DNA of 56,540 nt from Bacillus sp. AFS073361 (GTDB lineage: Bacteria > Bacillota > Bacilli > Bacillales > Cytobacillaceae): assembly GCF_002567005.1 (NCBI RefSeq), contig NZ_NUZU01000004.1:290562-347101 (forward strand). The letters run 5' to 3'. Shown piece by piece: positions 43,712-52,961 of this stretch. The notes under the pieces were generated by a model. It saw nothing but the letters and a program-made list of their open reading frames with translations. It was not told where the DNA came from and did no database searches. The position numbers were made by a program, and so were the translations under genes. The number at the start of each line of letters is the position of its first letter. Within the stretch, counting starts at the first letter, position 1.

Positions 43712-44899
43712 TCATTCTAACCCATAGTACCCGCAAACTACATAGCCTACGGATTTAGCAGCTACGATCAGTGCATCTTCATCAATATCAAATTTTGGAT
43801 TATGATTGAAATATGGCTTTTCCACACCTTTTGGCGTACATCCGATATAAAAATAACATCCAGGGATTTTTTCTAAATAATAAGCGAAGTCATCAGATGG
43901 TGACATCATAGGGAATGGGGCAACTTGCTTAATATCGGGATCATTCGCATTTTCCAAGCTTTCTTTCACTGCTGAAGTTACCTCTGGGCTATTATAAAGG
44001 GGCGGATAATCAGAGGTATAGGTTAACTCGCATTGTACACCAAATTCGGTTTCAATTCCTTTAACAATCCTGCGTAATTCCTTCTCAATGATTTCCTTTG
44101 TTTCCCCAGTCATGTAGCGGATATCACCTTCTAATTCAACACAATCCCTTATGACATTGAAGGTACCCTTTCCATCAAAGGAACCAATGGTAATAACCCC
44201 CATATCAAATGGATTTAGGCGGCGGCTGATAATCGTTTGCACCGCCGTAACAAAATAAGCGCCAGCGACGATAGCATCATTTGCTGCGTGTGGGGAAGAG
44301 CCGTGGCCGCCAACTCCTTGAATCTTCAGTTTAAAATAGGATCTTCCCGCCATAGAAAAACCACTGTGATAGCCTACATGACCAGCAGGAGCCATGGGAA
44401 GTAAGTGGATCCCAAAAATGTTTTCAACATCAGCAAGCCCTCCGGAATCAACGATACTTTTGGCACCGCCCGGCGGCACTTCCTCAGCGTGCTGGTGAAT
44501 AATTTTGATGGTGCCTGGTATTTTATCTTTTAATTGAATAAGGCAATCCGCAAGAATCATTAAATAGGCGGTATGCCCATCATGTGCGCAGGCATGCATG
44601 ACACCTTCATTCTTAGATTTGAAGGGCAGTCCTGTTTCCTCTAGAATCGGAAGGGCATCAAAATCAGCACGAAGGGCAATCGTTTTCCCTGGCTTTCCAC
44701 CCTTAATTGTGATGATAATCCCATGACCATTCCCAACATTGGACTGAAATTCAACATTCTTTCCCTTATAAAAGTCTAAAATATATTGCGCCGTTTTTTC
44801 TTCTTTAAATGAAACTTCAGGATTTTCATGCAGATAACGGCGAATTTGAATCATTTCATCTTTCCGCGCTTCTAGCATCTCCATTAATTGTTTCTTCAT
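43712..44899 (-). CDS. M20-family amidohydrolase/aminoacylase
   Basis: This 395-residue metallohydrolase belongs to the group of N-acyl-amino acid and hippurate hydrolases. Metal ligands are seen in MHACAHDGHT (Cys, His, His; about 95-104), HQHAEEVPPGG (Glu pair) and the late NHNPKFDID. The dimerisation lid domain (about 180-290, GVGGHGSSPHAANDA) is present. The natural amide substrate is unknown. The ATG at 44899 follows AAGGGAA and is preferred over 44917. Confidence 0.87.
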   Translation of the reverse strand: MKKQLMEMLEARKDEMIQIRRYLHENPEVSFKEEKTAQYILDFYKGKNVEFQSNVGNGHGIIITIKGGKPGKTIALRADFDALPILEETGLPFKSKNEGVMHACAHDGHTAYLMILADCLIQLKDKIPGTIKIIHQHAEEVPPGGAKSIVDSGGLADVENIFGIHLLPMAPAGHVGYHSGFSMAGRSYFKLKIQGVGGHGSSPHAANDAIVAGAYFVTAVQTIISRRLNPFDMGVITIGSFDGKGTFNVIRDCVELEGDIRYMTGETKEIIEKELRRIVKGIETEFGVQCELTYTSDYPPLYNSPEVTSAVKESLENANDPDIKQVAPFPMMSPSDDFAYYLEKIPGCYFYIGCTPKGVEKPYFNHNPKFDIDEDALIVAAKSVGYVVCGYYGLE

Positions 44900-45273
44900 G
44901 AAATATTCCCTTCCCATCTTATGACCTATCTACCAAAGTAAAACTACCTCTCTTTATGGTAAGATTCACTCAGGAAATTTATACAACAAATGGAAGGGCT
45001 CTTTGTTTGCAATTAGGTGTCAGGCACTAAATTTCTATATTTTTCCATATAAGTTTTTTTTATTTGTTATTATAATTTTATAGCATTTTATTTTTTTATA
45101 CTTTTGCTTTATTATTGGTGTGAGGAAAGGAATAGTTACTTCATTAAATTTTAGAGTGCTAATTTCATCATGCTAAATCATCCTTGAGGTTAAACATATC
45201 TTATATATCTTTAGCCAGGTTTTAGACATCTGTCTGTTGGACAGAAATTATTTATTAAATAGGAGGAATTACT
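44900..45273. other. Intergenic region with short repeat motif
   Basis: It holds GGTGTCAGGCAC at 45016-45027, a T-rich tract at 45040-45110 and a small hairpin GTCTG-TTGG-ACAGA-like near 45230-45245. No gene is seen before the small ORF at 45274. Confidence 0.4.
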
Positions 45274-45432
45274 ATGTGGATCATCACTCGTTACTTAGAC
45301 TCGAATATTTCCATGTTTGAATATGAAACGGAAGAGGCAGCAAGAGAGGCTCTCAAATATATGAAGGGTAGTAAAATTCTATCTGAAGTAATTTACTACA
45401 ATGATCCTTGTTTCCAGCAGGGAGTAGCTTAA
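45274..45432 (+). CDS. Small conserved-looking protein, 52 residues
   Basis: This unrecognised small protein begins MWIITRYLDSNISMFEYET and ends in YYNDPCFQQGVA. Its composition (alternating aromatic and hydrophobic strand, helix EEAAREALKYMKG, strand) suggests a small alpha/beta fold. AGGAGG lies eight bases before the ATG, and a strong terminator follows the stop at once, so it is very probably expressed as its own unit. It carries one Cys. Its function is unknown. Confidence 0.75.
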   Translation: MWIITRYLDSNISMFEYETEEAAREALKYMKGSKILSEVIYYNDPCFQQGVA

Positions 45433-45440
45433 CATATGTA

Positions 45441-45496
45441 AAAATGGACAAGCCGTTAGTTGTCAATTGACCTGCTAACGACTTGTCCTTTTTTTA
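45441..45496. terminator. Bidirectional terminator
   Basis: GGACAAGCCGTTAG (45446-45459) and CTAACGACTTGTCC (45475-45488) pair with one mismatch and are followed by TTTTTTT. Confidence 0.9.
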
Positions 45497-46003
45497 TCTA
45501 TTGTCTAGACCGCTATGCCTTCTTCCAGAAAAAATGCCCGCCTTCTTAATTGATTGTTCTACCATATACTGAAAGCCATAAATAATGATCGCTAAGAAAA
45601 CACAAATAAAATACCAGGCAGTATGTTTCATCTTAATGAATTTGATAATTCCAAACTTTCCCCCTATGTAAGGTAAAGGAAAAGCATTAATGACATCCAA
45701 TACCATATTTGTAAGTAAGTACTTGGGGAAATTTCCGAATGTTAATTTAAAAATCCACAATGTAGCTACAAAATAAGGACCCAATATATAGGTGAAATCG
45801 ATCGGACCAGGAGAGATAGGATTTTTCGTGACCCACCATTTTTTTCTATAACAAATTAGACTAAATGCACTTATAACTAAATTGACAAAACTTGCCACAG
45901 GTAAAAATCTAAAAAAACTTCTTTTCCCCATAAACGGAACGGTGAGCCACGGAAGTATTAATGTGGCTAAAGAGAATGCAACTTTTGTTTTATGCTTAAC
46001 CAT
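45494..46003 (-). CDS. Hypothetical membrane protein
   Basis: This 169-residue protein has about four hydrophobic helices (near 8-25, 33-50, 70-90 and 125-150), a Lys-rich N-terminus and a charged tail (SIKKAGIFSGRR). I do not recognise a named domain; similar four-helix proteins are common in Bacillus. The ATG at 46003 has GGGGG upstream. It is convergent with the small 52-residue gene. Confidence 0.7.
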   Translation of the reverse strand: MVKHKTKVAFSLATLILPWLTVPFMGKRSFFRFLPVASFVNLVISAFSLICYRKKWWVTKNPISPGPIDFTYILGPYFVATLWIFKLTFGNFPKYLLTNMVLDVINAFPLPYIGGKFGIIKFIKMKHTAWYFICVFLAIIIYGFQYMVEQSIKKAGIFSGRRHSGLDNR

Positions 46004-46117
46004 TGGGTTCCCCCTCAAATTGATACTTTTCAGTAATAATTACCACAAATATATAATTTATCCCAATTGGCCAAAATATACATAATTAAATATTTTTTCC
46101 TTTTGCGTTTTGTTTTA

Positions 46118-46864
46118 CTAGATTCGTTTTTTCTTAATATTCCACACTAACGAATCAACCCCTGTGGAGAAATGAGCGATCGGAGGAACTTGAGAAAGTT
46201 CAAACTGAAATGGAGAAAAAAGGCTATTCTCAACTATCTCTATTTCTGCTTTTTGCAAAGGCCAAGGCAGATGGTGTATTTCACCACAATAAACGTTGAC
46301 TCCATTATTCGAACTATAGAGACAATACCGCTCAGTGAGCCAATGGTCCAGCGTTCCTTCCATTGGAGAATAAATCTCCGATACCGGTTCATACTTCCCC
46401 TTAAATGAAATAGGAGTATCAACGTTACCATTCCGACTGGTATGAAAATGAAAGGATTGTCCTTCTTTTCGAAGAGAAATTCGTGCGGAATAATAAGGTA
46501 AATGATACCACCTTTTTGCAATCTTTAATGAAGCCCAGTTCTCAACATCAATAGATAAAAAATAAATACCAGGTTTTCCATCGCATGTAACATAGGTCCT
46601 TACATTAACTTCTGGAAATTTGGGCGTAAGAGAAATAGAAGATAATCCACGGGGAAAGATCCCCTCCAATACAAATACAATGACACCTATCCATGCGGAG
46701 CCATTAAAAGTATCAATTTGTAAAGAAGAAGGAATATGCGGCCGTAGTAAATGAAGTGGAATGGGCCAATGTAAAAACAATAGATTTCTCCAAGTTTGTC
46801 GCATAATCCAGTTTTTTGATGGTAATGGCCAAGCTCGGTGACCAATATCATTCATTATATTCAT
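46118..46864 (-). CDS. DUF2071 (YqjF-like) protein
   Basis: This 248-residue protein has the DUF2071 pattern: an early Trp-rich start (RQTWRNLLFLHWPIP), LRPHIPSSLQIDTFNGSAWIGV and PKFPEVNVRTYVTCDGKPGI (key Asn-Val-Arg-Thr-Tyr-Val). The fold is related to acetoacetate decarboxylase; its biochemical role is unknown. GGGGG precedes the ATG by eight bases. It is divergent from the FMN pair. Confidence 0.85.
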   Translation of the reverse strand: MNIMNDIGHRAWPLPSKNWIMRQTWRNLLFLHWPIPLHLLRPHIPSSLQIDTFNGSAWIGVIVFVLEGIFPRGLSSISLTPKFPEVNVRTYVTCDGKPGIYFLSIDVENWASLKIAKRWYHLPYYSARISLRKEGQSFHFHTSRNGNVDTPISFKGKYEPVSEIYSPMEGTLDHWLTERYCLYSSNNGVNVYCGEIHHLPWPLQKAEIEIVENSLFSPFQFELSQVPPIAHFSTGVDSLVWNIKKKRI

Positions 46865-47025
46865 CCAATAATCCCCCTGTTTTTATATGTATATAGTTTG
46901 GAGTAATTTGATAATTTCATACGATTTTAAAAATACTATCTTGATTTATAATATTTTCCTTTTTTTGACTATACTAAGAATAATTGGTTTTATTATTAAC
47001 TTTTGTGGAATATGGAGCAATAACT

Positions 47026-48438
47026 ATGGAGATTATCCTTTATTACTTAACTTTTGGAATGGTAGCGATTATTTTTATCACCTTTATATTCATGCTTTTT
47101 GGATGGCGTTGGTTCATGAAGCTGATGGTGAAGCATATGGGAAAAATTATTTTATCTGACAGTTATCAAGAAAATGTGATGGAGTTGATGCCGGGACTCA
47201 GACATATGGGCATACAAAATATGCTTGAAAATAGTCTGCGGGCAGAAACAGGCGATATCCTCCATCGCCCGATGGGGTCCTCAAAAAAATGGCCGCATTT
47301 AGATCCAATTACTTTTATCCCTGCCCAAACATCACCATTTCCAATTGACGGTGAAGATGATGTAGATGTGCAAGTAACCATTGGGCCGCAGGCTAAAAAG
47401 CCAATGAAAATAAAAATCCCGTTAATGATCAGCGGAATGGCCTATGGAATCGCACTTAGTGAAGAGGTGAGACTCTCCTTAGCTAATGCTGCGAATAATG
47501 TTGGAACCGCCATTAATTCCGGTGAAGGGGCCGTCCTGCCTGAGGAAATAAATATAGGCGGAAAATATGTTTTACAGTTCTCCAAAACAAACTGGGCAAA
47601 GGAAGAAGATCTACTTAAGCGGGCCGATATGATTGAGATTAAGCTGGGACAAGGGGCACTATTGGGGACAGGCGGGAAAATATCTCCGAAAAATTTAACG
47701 GGTCGTGCCCGTGAACTGATGGGGTTAAAGGAAAATGAAGATGCCGTCATTTATGATAATTTTGTTGAAGACCAAACGCTGGATGATTTGAAAGAACTTG
47801 CTGATGAGCTTCGGAGCATTACAGGTGGTGTTCCCATTGGGGCAAAAATAGGGGCCGGCGGAAAAATTGAAGAAGATATTGATCATTTAATCTACATTGG
47901 TGTTGACTATATTGCGGTTGATGGAGGACAAGCAGCAACACTCGGCGCCGCTCCTATTTTATCTGATGACGTCGGAATTCCAACACTTCATGCAATTGTC
48001 AGGGCTGCTAATCATTTAGAAAAGCGAGGCATGAAGGGAAAAATTAGTTTAATTGCCTCTGGCGGGCTGCTAGTACCCGGCCATTTTTTAAAAGTGCTCG
48101 CCCTCGGAGCCGATGCAGTCTATGTAGGATCAGCTATGTTGTTTACCGTCTCGCACCCTCAATCATTAAAGGCACTTCCGTTTGAACCGCCTACACAAGT
48201 GGTTTGGAATCAAGGGAAATTCAAGGATCAATTTAAGATTGAAGAAGGAGTAAAATCGGCGGAGAAATTTCTAACAGCAAGTATTGAGGAAATAAAAATG
48301 GCATTAAGGGCAATGGGAAAACGCTCTTTAAAAGAGTTATCGAGAAGGGATTTGGTTTCTTACGATGAATTGACTGCCAAAATGGCTGGAATTCCATTTT
48401 CCTTTGAACCATGGGAAGACAAACAATTGGAGAAATGA
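47026..48438 (+). CDS. FMN-binding glutamate synthase-family protein, copy 1
   Basis: This 470-residue protein has one N-terminal membrane helix (about 5-28), then a glutamate-synthase-type FMN barrel. Recognisable segments are IPLMISGMAYG, GTAINSGEGAV, ADMIEIKLGQGA and the FMN/phosphate loop VDGGQAATLGAAP with ASGGLLVPGHFLKVLALGADAV. It lacks the glutaminase domain of GltB, so it probably uses free ammonia or another reductant, or oxidises an unknown substrate at the membrane. The ATG at 47026 has TGGAG nine bases before. It is followed directly by a close paralogue. Confidence 0.85.
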   Translation: MEIILYYLTFGMVAIIFITFIFMLFGWRWFMKLMVKHMGKIILSDSYQENVMELMPGLRHMGIQNMLENSLRAETGDILHRPMGSSKKWPHLDPITFIPAQTSPFPIDGEDDVDVQVTIGPQAKKPMKIKIPLMISGMAYGIALSEEVRLSLANAANNVGTAINSGEGAVLPEEINIGGKYVLQFSKTNWAKEEDLLKRADMIEIKLGQGALLGTGGKISPKNLTGRARELMGLKENEDAVIYDNFVEDQTLDDLKELADELRSITGGVPIGAKIGAGGKIEEDIDHLIYIGVDYIAVDGGQAATLGAAPILSDDVGIPTLHAIVRAANHLEKRGMKGKISLIASGGLLVPGHFLKVLALGADAVYVGSAMLFTVSHPQSLKALPFEPPTQVVWNQGKFKDQFKIEEGVKSAEKFLTASIEEIKMALRAMGKRSLKELSRRDLVSYDELTAKMAGIPFSFEPWEDKQLEK

Positions 48439-48440
48439 CT

Positions 48441-49856
48441 ATGCCGAACCTATTATTTTATCTGACTTTCACAATGGTTACTCTTTTATTTGTCGTGTTG
48501 ATATTCATGCTCATCTGCTGGCGCTGGATCATGAAACTCATGGTGAAAAAGGCCGGAAAAATTATTTTATCCGACAGTTATCAAGAAAATGTGATGGAGT
48601 TGATGCCAGGTCTCCGGCATATGGGCGTTCAAAATATGATAGAAAATAGCCTGCGGGCAGAAACAGGGACTGTCCTGGATCGTCCTCTTGGCGGCTCTTC
48701 TAAAAAATGGCCAAATTTGGATCCTATTACGTTTATCCCTGCACAGACATCACCATTTCCGGTTGATGGTGAGGAAGATGTAGATATATCTGTTACCATT
48801 GGTCCAAAGGCAAAAAAGCCAATGGATATAAAAATTCCGCTTATGATTAGTGGCATGGGTTACGGGGTTTCACTTACTGAACAGGCAAGGTTGTCTTTAG
48901 CAAAGGCAGCTAAAAAGACCGGAACGGCGATCAATTCAGGGCAAGGTGGAATCTTACCCGAAGAATTAGACGCTGCCGGAAAGTATATTTTACAATTTTC
49001 TAAAACAGACTGGGCAAAAGAGGAACATTTATTTAACCGGGCAGACATGATAGAAATTAAATTAGGCCAAGGTGCAATAGCGGGAATGGGGAAGAAAATC
49101 GCTCCGCAGAATTTAACAGGTCGTGCCCGTAAAGTAATGGGACTTAAGGAAAATGAGGAAGCGGTCATTTATGAAAACTTTTATGAAAATCAAACGTTAA
49201 TAGACATAAAGCTACTTGTGGAGGAGCTTCGTGTAAGATCAGGCGGTGTTCCGATAGGGGTCAAAATTGGCGCAGGTGGAAAAATTGAAGAAGACATTGA
49301 TCATTTAATCTTAATGGGAATTGATTTTATAGCCATTGACGGCGGCCAAGCAGCCATGCATGGGGCACCGCCTATATTATTTGATGACTTTGGAATCCCG
49401 ACCTTACATGCGGTAGTTAGAGCTGTGAATCATCTAGAAAAAAGAAAAATGAAGGGAAAGATTAGTTTAATCGTTTCAGGAGGACTTTTAGTACCCGGTC
49501 ATTTCTTAAAAGTGCTTGCACTCGGAGCTGACGCTGTATATTTAGGCTCTGCCATGTTGTTTGCTCTTGCTCATGATCAAGTATTGAATGCCCTCCCATT
49601 TGAACCTCCTACACAAGCTATATGGTATGATGGCAAATTCAAGGATCAATTTAAAACCGAAGAAGGGGAAAAGACAGCGGAAAAATTCTTAACCGCGAGT
49701 GTAGAAGAAATGAAAATGGCATTAAGAGCAATAGGAAAACGATCCTTAAAAGAATTATCCAAAAAAGACTTAGTATCCTATGATGAATTAACAGCTAAAA
49801 TGGTTGGAATTCCCTTTTCCTTTAGGCCATGGGAAGACACACAACTTGAGCAATAG
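48441..49856 (+). CDS. FMN-binding glutamate synthase-family protein, copy 2
   Basis: This 471-residue paralogue of the upstream gene has the same single N-terminal helix and barrel; I judge the two about two-thirds identical. Its ATG is two bases after the upstream stop, and GGAG lies inside the end of copy 1, so the two are co-translated. Differences cluster in the membrane helix and in GQGGILPEELDAAGK versus the copy-1 equivalent. The two proteins may form a heteromer. Confidence 0.85.
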   Translation: MPNLLFYLTFTMVTLLFVVLIFMLICWRWIMKLMVKKAGKIILSDSYQENVMELMPGLRHMGVQNMIENSLRAETGTVLDRPLGGSSKKWPNLDPITFIPAQTSPFPVDGEEDVDISVTIGPKAKKPMDIKIPLMISGMGYGVSLTEQARLSLAKAAKKTGTAINSGQGGILPEELDAAGKYILQFSKTDWAKEEHLFNRADMIEIKLGQGAIAGMGKKIAPQNLTGRARKVMGLKENEEAVIYENFYENQTLIDIKLLVEELRVRSGGVPIGVKIGAGGKIEEDIDHLILMGIDFIAIDGGQAAMHGAPPILFDDFGIPTLHAVVRAVNHLEKRKMKGKISLIVSGGLLVPGHFLKVLALGADAVYLGSAMLFALAHDQVLNALPFEPPTQAIWYDGKFKDQFKTEEGEKTAEKFLTASVEEMKMALRAIGKRSLKELSKKDLVSYDELTAKMVGIPFSFRPWEDTQLEQ

Positions 49857-49933
49857 ACGAGAAATAAGACTAGGCGCAAATCGGTTTATTTCAAGAGAAT
49901 AGTTTTGGTAAGCACTCAATTGACTATCAATAA

Positions 49934-49953
49934 AATATACGAGAAAATATATT
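49934..49953. promoter_or_regulatory. Inverted repeat before padR
   Basis: AATATA-N8-TATATT lies about 30 bases before the padR start and downstream of a TTGACT at 49920-49925. Auto-repression by the PadR protein would fit; this is inference. Confidence 0.4.
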
Positions 49954-49984
49954 CCAAGAGATGACAGCAGAAAGGGGTATCTCA

Positions 49985-50506
49985 ATGGAACAACGCACGC
50001 TTATTTTGCTTGGATTGCTCATGAGCCAAAGTCAACATGGATACCAAATCAATGAATTTATAGAGAGAAACTTAAGTGCAGTTACAGATATGAAAAAACC
50101 TACTGCTTACGCCACTTTAGATAAACTCAGTCATAACGGATATATTGACATTCAGTTGGAGCAAGAAGGAAACAGACCGACGCGAAAAGTGTACTCTATC
50201 AATGATAGTGGTAAAGAATATTTTTACGAATTATTATTGAATAATTTATCTTCAGCCGAAAGTGTGAATTATCATGGAGATATTGGGTTAATGTTTATTG
50301 ATTTTCTCCCTTTAGAAAAAACAATACCTGCGTTGGAGGAACGATTAAACAATAATAAGAAGTTATTAGAACTCATCAAACAAACCCCATCTCACGGAGA
50401 AAGATCGGGAGTCAATCTTGCGGTAGAACACAAAATGGCAATGTTAGAAGCAGAGGTTGCCTTCCTTGAAAAGTCGATAGGAAAGCTTGCCACTCATTTG
50501 GAATAA
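49985..50506 (+). CDS. PadR-family transcriptional regulator
   Basis: This 173-residue regulator has an N-terminal winged helix (about 1-85: TLILLGLLMSQSQHGYQINEFIE, KKPTAYATLDKLSHNGYI, wing EGNRPTRKVYSI) and a C-terminal coiled dimerisation helix. PadR proteins usually repress adjacent transporter genes; here an ABC permease/ATPase pair follows. AAGGGG precedes the ATG at 49985; the frame opens upstream to 49961. Confidence 0.88.
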   Translation: MEQRTLILLGLLMSQSQHGYQINEFIERNLSAVTDMKKPTAYATLDKLSHNGYIDIQLEQEGNRPTRKVYSINDSGKEYFYELLLNNLSSAESVNYHGDIGLMFIDFLPLEKTIPALEERLNNNKKLLELIKQTPSHGERSGVNLAVEHKMAMLEAEVAFLEKSIGKLATHLE

Positions 50507-50523
50507 TTCTCCCTCTATAAGTA

Positions 50524-51609
50524 ATGCTACATCCAAGGAAACCTTGTTATGGGGTTTCCTTTTCCTATATAGTCTTTATTCTTTCAGGTCTAGGAAACGG
50601 ACTATCCACCCTTAGTGCTGCCACATTTAAAAATATGAAAGCTGACTACGTTACTTTTGAAGAAGGTTCCAGATCCTCTATGAGCCGTTCACTAATACCT
50701 GAATCACTTGTGGACGAACTAGAAAAGCAAGATTATGTTACATCAGCAGCACCGATGGGGGCCACAATGGCTACCGTTTTAAAAACAACTCCTTCCAATG
50801 AAAGTGAAAAAGTAGATATTACGATACTAGGCATCACTCCTGGGAGTTTTTTAGAACCAACTATAATTGAAGGAAATCCTCTTAATAAGGATAAATCCCT
50901 AGGAGTTATCGCTAATGACACCCTAAAGGACAAGGGCTTTAAAATTGGGGATACGCTCACCATCGAAGGGTCATTAGAGGAAATGGAAATTATCGGATTT
51001 GTAGAAAATGAAACGTATAATCATTTACCTGCTATTTTTACCACACTAGATAAATGGCGCTCGATTCAATTTGCAGCACCTGGTGCTGATAATGGCATTA
51101 AGAATCCAGTAAATGGGATTATGCTTCAGGGAGAAAATATTGATCCGCAGAAATTAAATGATGTTTTCGATAATACGGAAATCGTCACAAAGGCTGACGC
51201 CATCCAAGGCATGCCTGGATACAAAGAGGAAAACGGGACAATTATGATGATGCTTGCCTTCCTTTTAGCCATCTCTGCCTTTGTACTAGCTGTCTTCTTT
51301 TATGTACTTACCTTGCAGAAGTCCAATCAATTTGGCATTTTAAAAGCAATTGGTGCAAGTAATGGATTCTTAGGGAAAGCGATCGTATCACAAGTATTTT
51401 TACTTTCACTTACTAGTATCGTTGTTGGAATACTCTTAAGCTATGGAACCGCACTCATTCTCCCAGAGGGAATGCCGTTTACACTAGATATTAAGCTTGT
51501 TGTCATTTATGCTATTTTATTGCTCGTGATATCCATATTAAGTTCATTGATTTCCATCCGTAAAATTACAAAAATAGATCCACTTCAAGCGATTGGGAGG
51601 ATAGAGTAA
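50524..51609 (+). pseudogene. MacB/FtsX-type ABC permease, 5' truncated
   Basis: The frame holds the periplasmic-type MacB_PCD domain and the three C-terminal helices (FVLAVFFYVLTLQKSNQFGILKAIGAS and onward). The expected cytoplasmic start and first helix are missing: only IVFILSGLGNG remains in frame after an odd MLHPRKPCYG lead. No ribosome site precedes the ATG at 50524. An alternative frame (reading LLWGFLFLY) suggests a frameshift or deletion at the 5' end. About 30 residues are lost compared with relatives. It still overlaps its ATPase as TAATG, so the operon was once intact. Confidence 0.65.
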
Positions 51610-52313
51610 TGTCAGGAATAACGTTTAATCATGTATCTAAGGTTTATCAGCAAGGGGAAAATCAAGTGGTTGCGCTTAGTGATGTTTCCCTTTCCGTCAG
51701 CCAAGGAGAATTTATTGCCGTCGTTGGTCCCTCAGGCTCTGGGAAAAGTACGTTTCTCTCTATCGCAGGGGCCTTACTGCAAGCCTCTGAAGGAGAGGTA
51801 ACCCTAAATGGAAAAGTAATCGGGGATTTAAAAGCGAAAGATTTATCAAAAGTACGCCTAGAAGAAATAGGATTCATCTTACAAACTAGCAATCTTGTGC
51901 CCTACTTAAATGTTCTCGACCAATTACTGGTTGTAAAAAAAATGGCGGGTAAAGTGACAAATAAAGATAAAGAAAATGCCAAAGAGTTACTTCAACATCT
52001 GGGGTTAGAATCGAAAATCAAGAAATTTCCAGAACATTTATCCGGTGGAGAACGTCAGCGAACGGCTATTGCTCGTGCCTTGATGAATGATCCTTCGATT
52101 ATCTTGGCAGATGAACCAACAGCAAGTCTTGATACACAACGAGCCCATGAGGTCGTGCAGCTTATCTCAAGAGAGGTCAAATCTAGAAATAAGGCCGCCA
52201 TTATGGTAACTCATGACGAACGAATGTTGGAATACTGTGACAAAGTGTATCGAATGGAAGATGGTAAACTGATGCAGTCCGAATTTCAAAAAAAAGTTGC
52301 AAATGATAAATAG
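51609..52313 (+). CDS. MacB-like ABC ATP-binding protein
   Basis: This 234-residue ATPase of the LolD/MacB group has Walker A GPSGSGKST, signature LSGGERQR, Walker B SIILADEPTASLDT and switch His in VTHDERML. It is meant to work with the truncated permease upstream in a PadR-controlled unit, and may be orphaned if the permease is dead. The start is coupled by TAATG. Confidence 0.9.
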   Translation: MSGITFNHVSKVYQQGENQVVALSDVSLSVSQGEFIAVVGPSGSGKSTFLSIAGALLQASEGEVTLNGKVIGDLKAKDLSKVRLEEIGFILQTSNLVPYLNVLDQLLVVKKMAGKVTNKDKENAKELLQHLGLESKIKKFPEHLSGGERQRTAIARALMNDPSIILADEPTASLDTQRAHEVVQLISREVKSRNKAAIMVTHDERMLEYCDKVYRMEDGKLMQSEFQKKVANDK

Positions 52314-52325
52314 GAGGAATAAAAA

Positions 52326-52637
52326 ATGATCATCGTAACAAACAGAATTAAAACAAAATTAGGTTTTGCTGCAAAAATGGCTCCAATGTTCACAAGACCA
52401 GGAGCCTTACAAACCATGCCGGGTTTTGTCAAAGTCGAAGTATTAATTACTAAAAATCTTTCAGAATATGATGAGCTGAATGTAAATATGTATTGGAACA
52501 CGATGGAAGACTTTACCCAATGGAAAAATAGCGATGCCTTCAAAGAAGCCCATAAAAGTCCCTCTAACACTGTTGAAGATTCGCCTATCTTGGGAAGTGA
52601 CATCATTATCTCTGAGGTTGCCTCCACTTTAGAATAA
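52326..52637 (+). CDS. Heme-degrading-type (IsdG/HmoA-like) monooxygenase
   Basis: This 103-residue ferredoxin-fold monooxygenase carries the IsdG catalytic triad Asn6, Trp66 and His76 at the right spacing (MIIVTNRIKT, TQWKNSDAFKEAHK). It would open heme to release iron. It lies 12 bases after the ATPase gene with AGGAGG upstream, probably co-transcribed with it. It resembles B. subtilis HmoA. Quinol monooxygenases share the fold but not this triad. Confidence 0.85.
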   Translation: MIIVTNRIKTKLGFAAKMAPMFTRPGALQTMPGFVKVEVLITKNLSEYDELNVNMYWNTMEDFTQWKNSDAFKEAHKSPSNTVEDSPILGSDIIISEVASTLE

Positions 52638-52641
52638 CTAC

Positions 52642-52672
52642 TTGACCATATTTTTTGTAACCTTTTGGTCAA
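52642..52672. repeat. TTGACCA/TGGTCAA inverted repeat
   Basis: Perfect 7-bp arms are separated by 17 bases, just after the monooxygenase stop. The half-sites resemble those of the TetR operators at 26346-26395. It may be an operator or a terminator stem. Confidence 0.4.
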
Positions 52673-52699
52673 ATACCTTGAAATCTAAATAAAATCAGC

Positions 52700-52739
52700 A
52701 GGCTAAACAAGATTATTATAAAGATATCTTGTTTAGCCT
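52700..52739. terminator. 14-bp perfect inverted repeat
   Basis: AGGCTAAACAAGAT and ATCTTGTTTAGCCT pair around a 12-base loop, between the monooxygenase gene and the tetR remnant. No T-run follows on either strand, so it is only probably a terminator. Confidence 0.6.
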
Positions 52740-52747
52740 CTACGACT

Positions 52748-52960
52748 TTATCTCTTTTGAATAAAGGAAATAATTTCAATATATAGGCTGGTCATTTCTT
52801 GAGGAGTTTTATCTAAGCCATTTTGAATCCATTGTTCAATTAATCCTAAAAAAGCAGACGTAATAAAGGACAAAAAGTATTCCATTGGGGCTTTTAACTT
52901 TCCATCGAAGTTCTCATTTTTCTCTAAATTAAAACGCACCTTTTCTGTAAATGCATCTCT
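52748..52960 (-). pseudogene. TetR-family regulator, C-terminal remnant
   Basis: About 70 codons matching the C-terminal ligand-binding part of TetR proteins that regulate YhgE/Pip genes (PMEYFLSFITSAFLGLIEQWI, key Tyr-Phe-x-x-Phe and Gly-x-x-Glu-x-Trp). No helix-turn-helix region exists upstream, because sequence of the divergent permease gene begins at once. The open frame runs formally to 52987, but its first nine codons come from the neighbour. Confidence 0.72.
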
Positions 52961-52961
52961 A

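Noticed and set aside
45230..45245. Possible riboswitch or T-box before the 52-residue gene
   Set aside because: Only a small hairpin is present; no T-box or known aptamer core was found.
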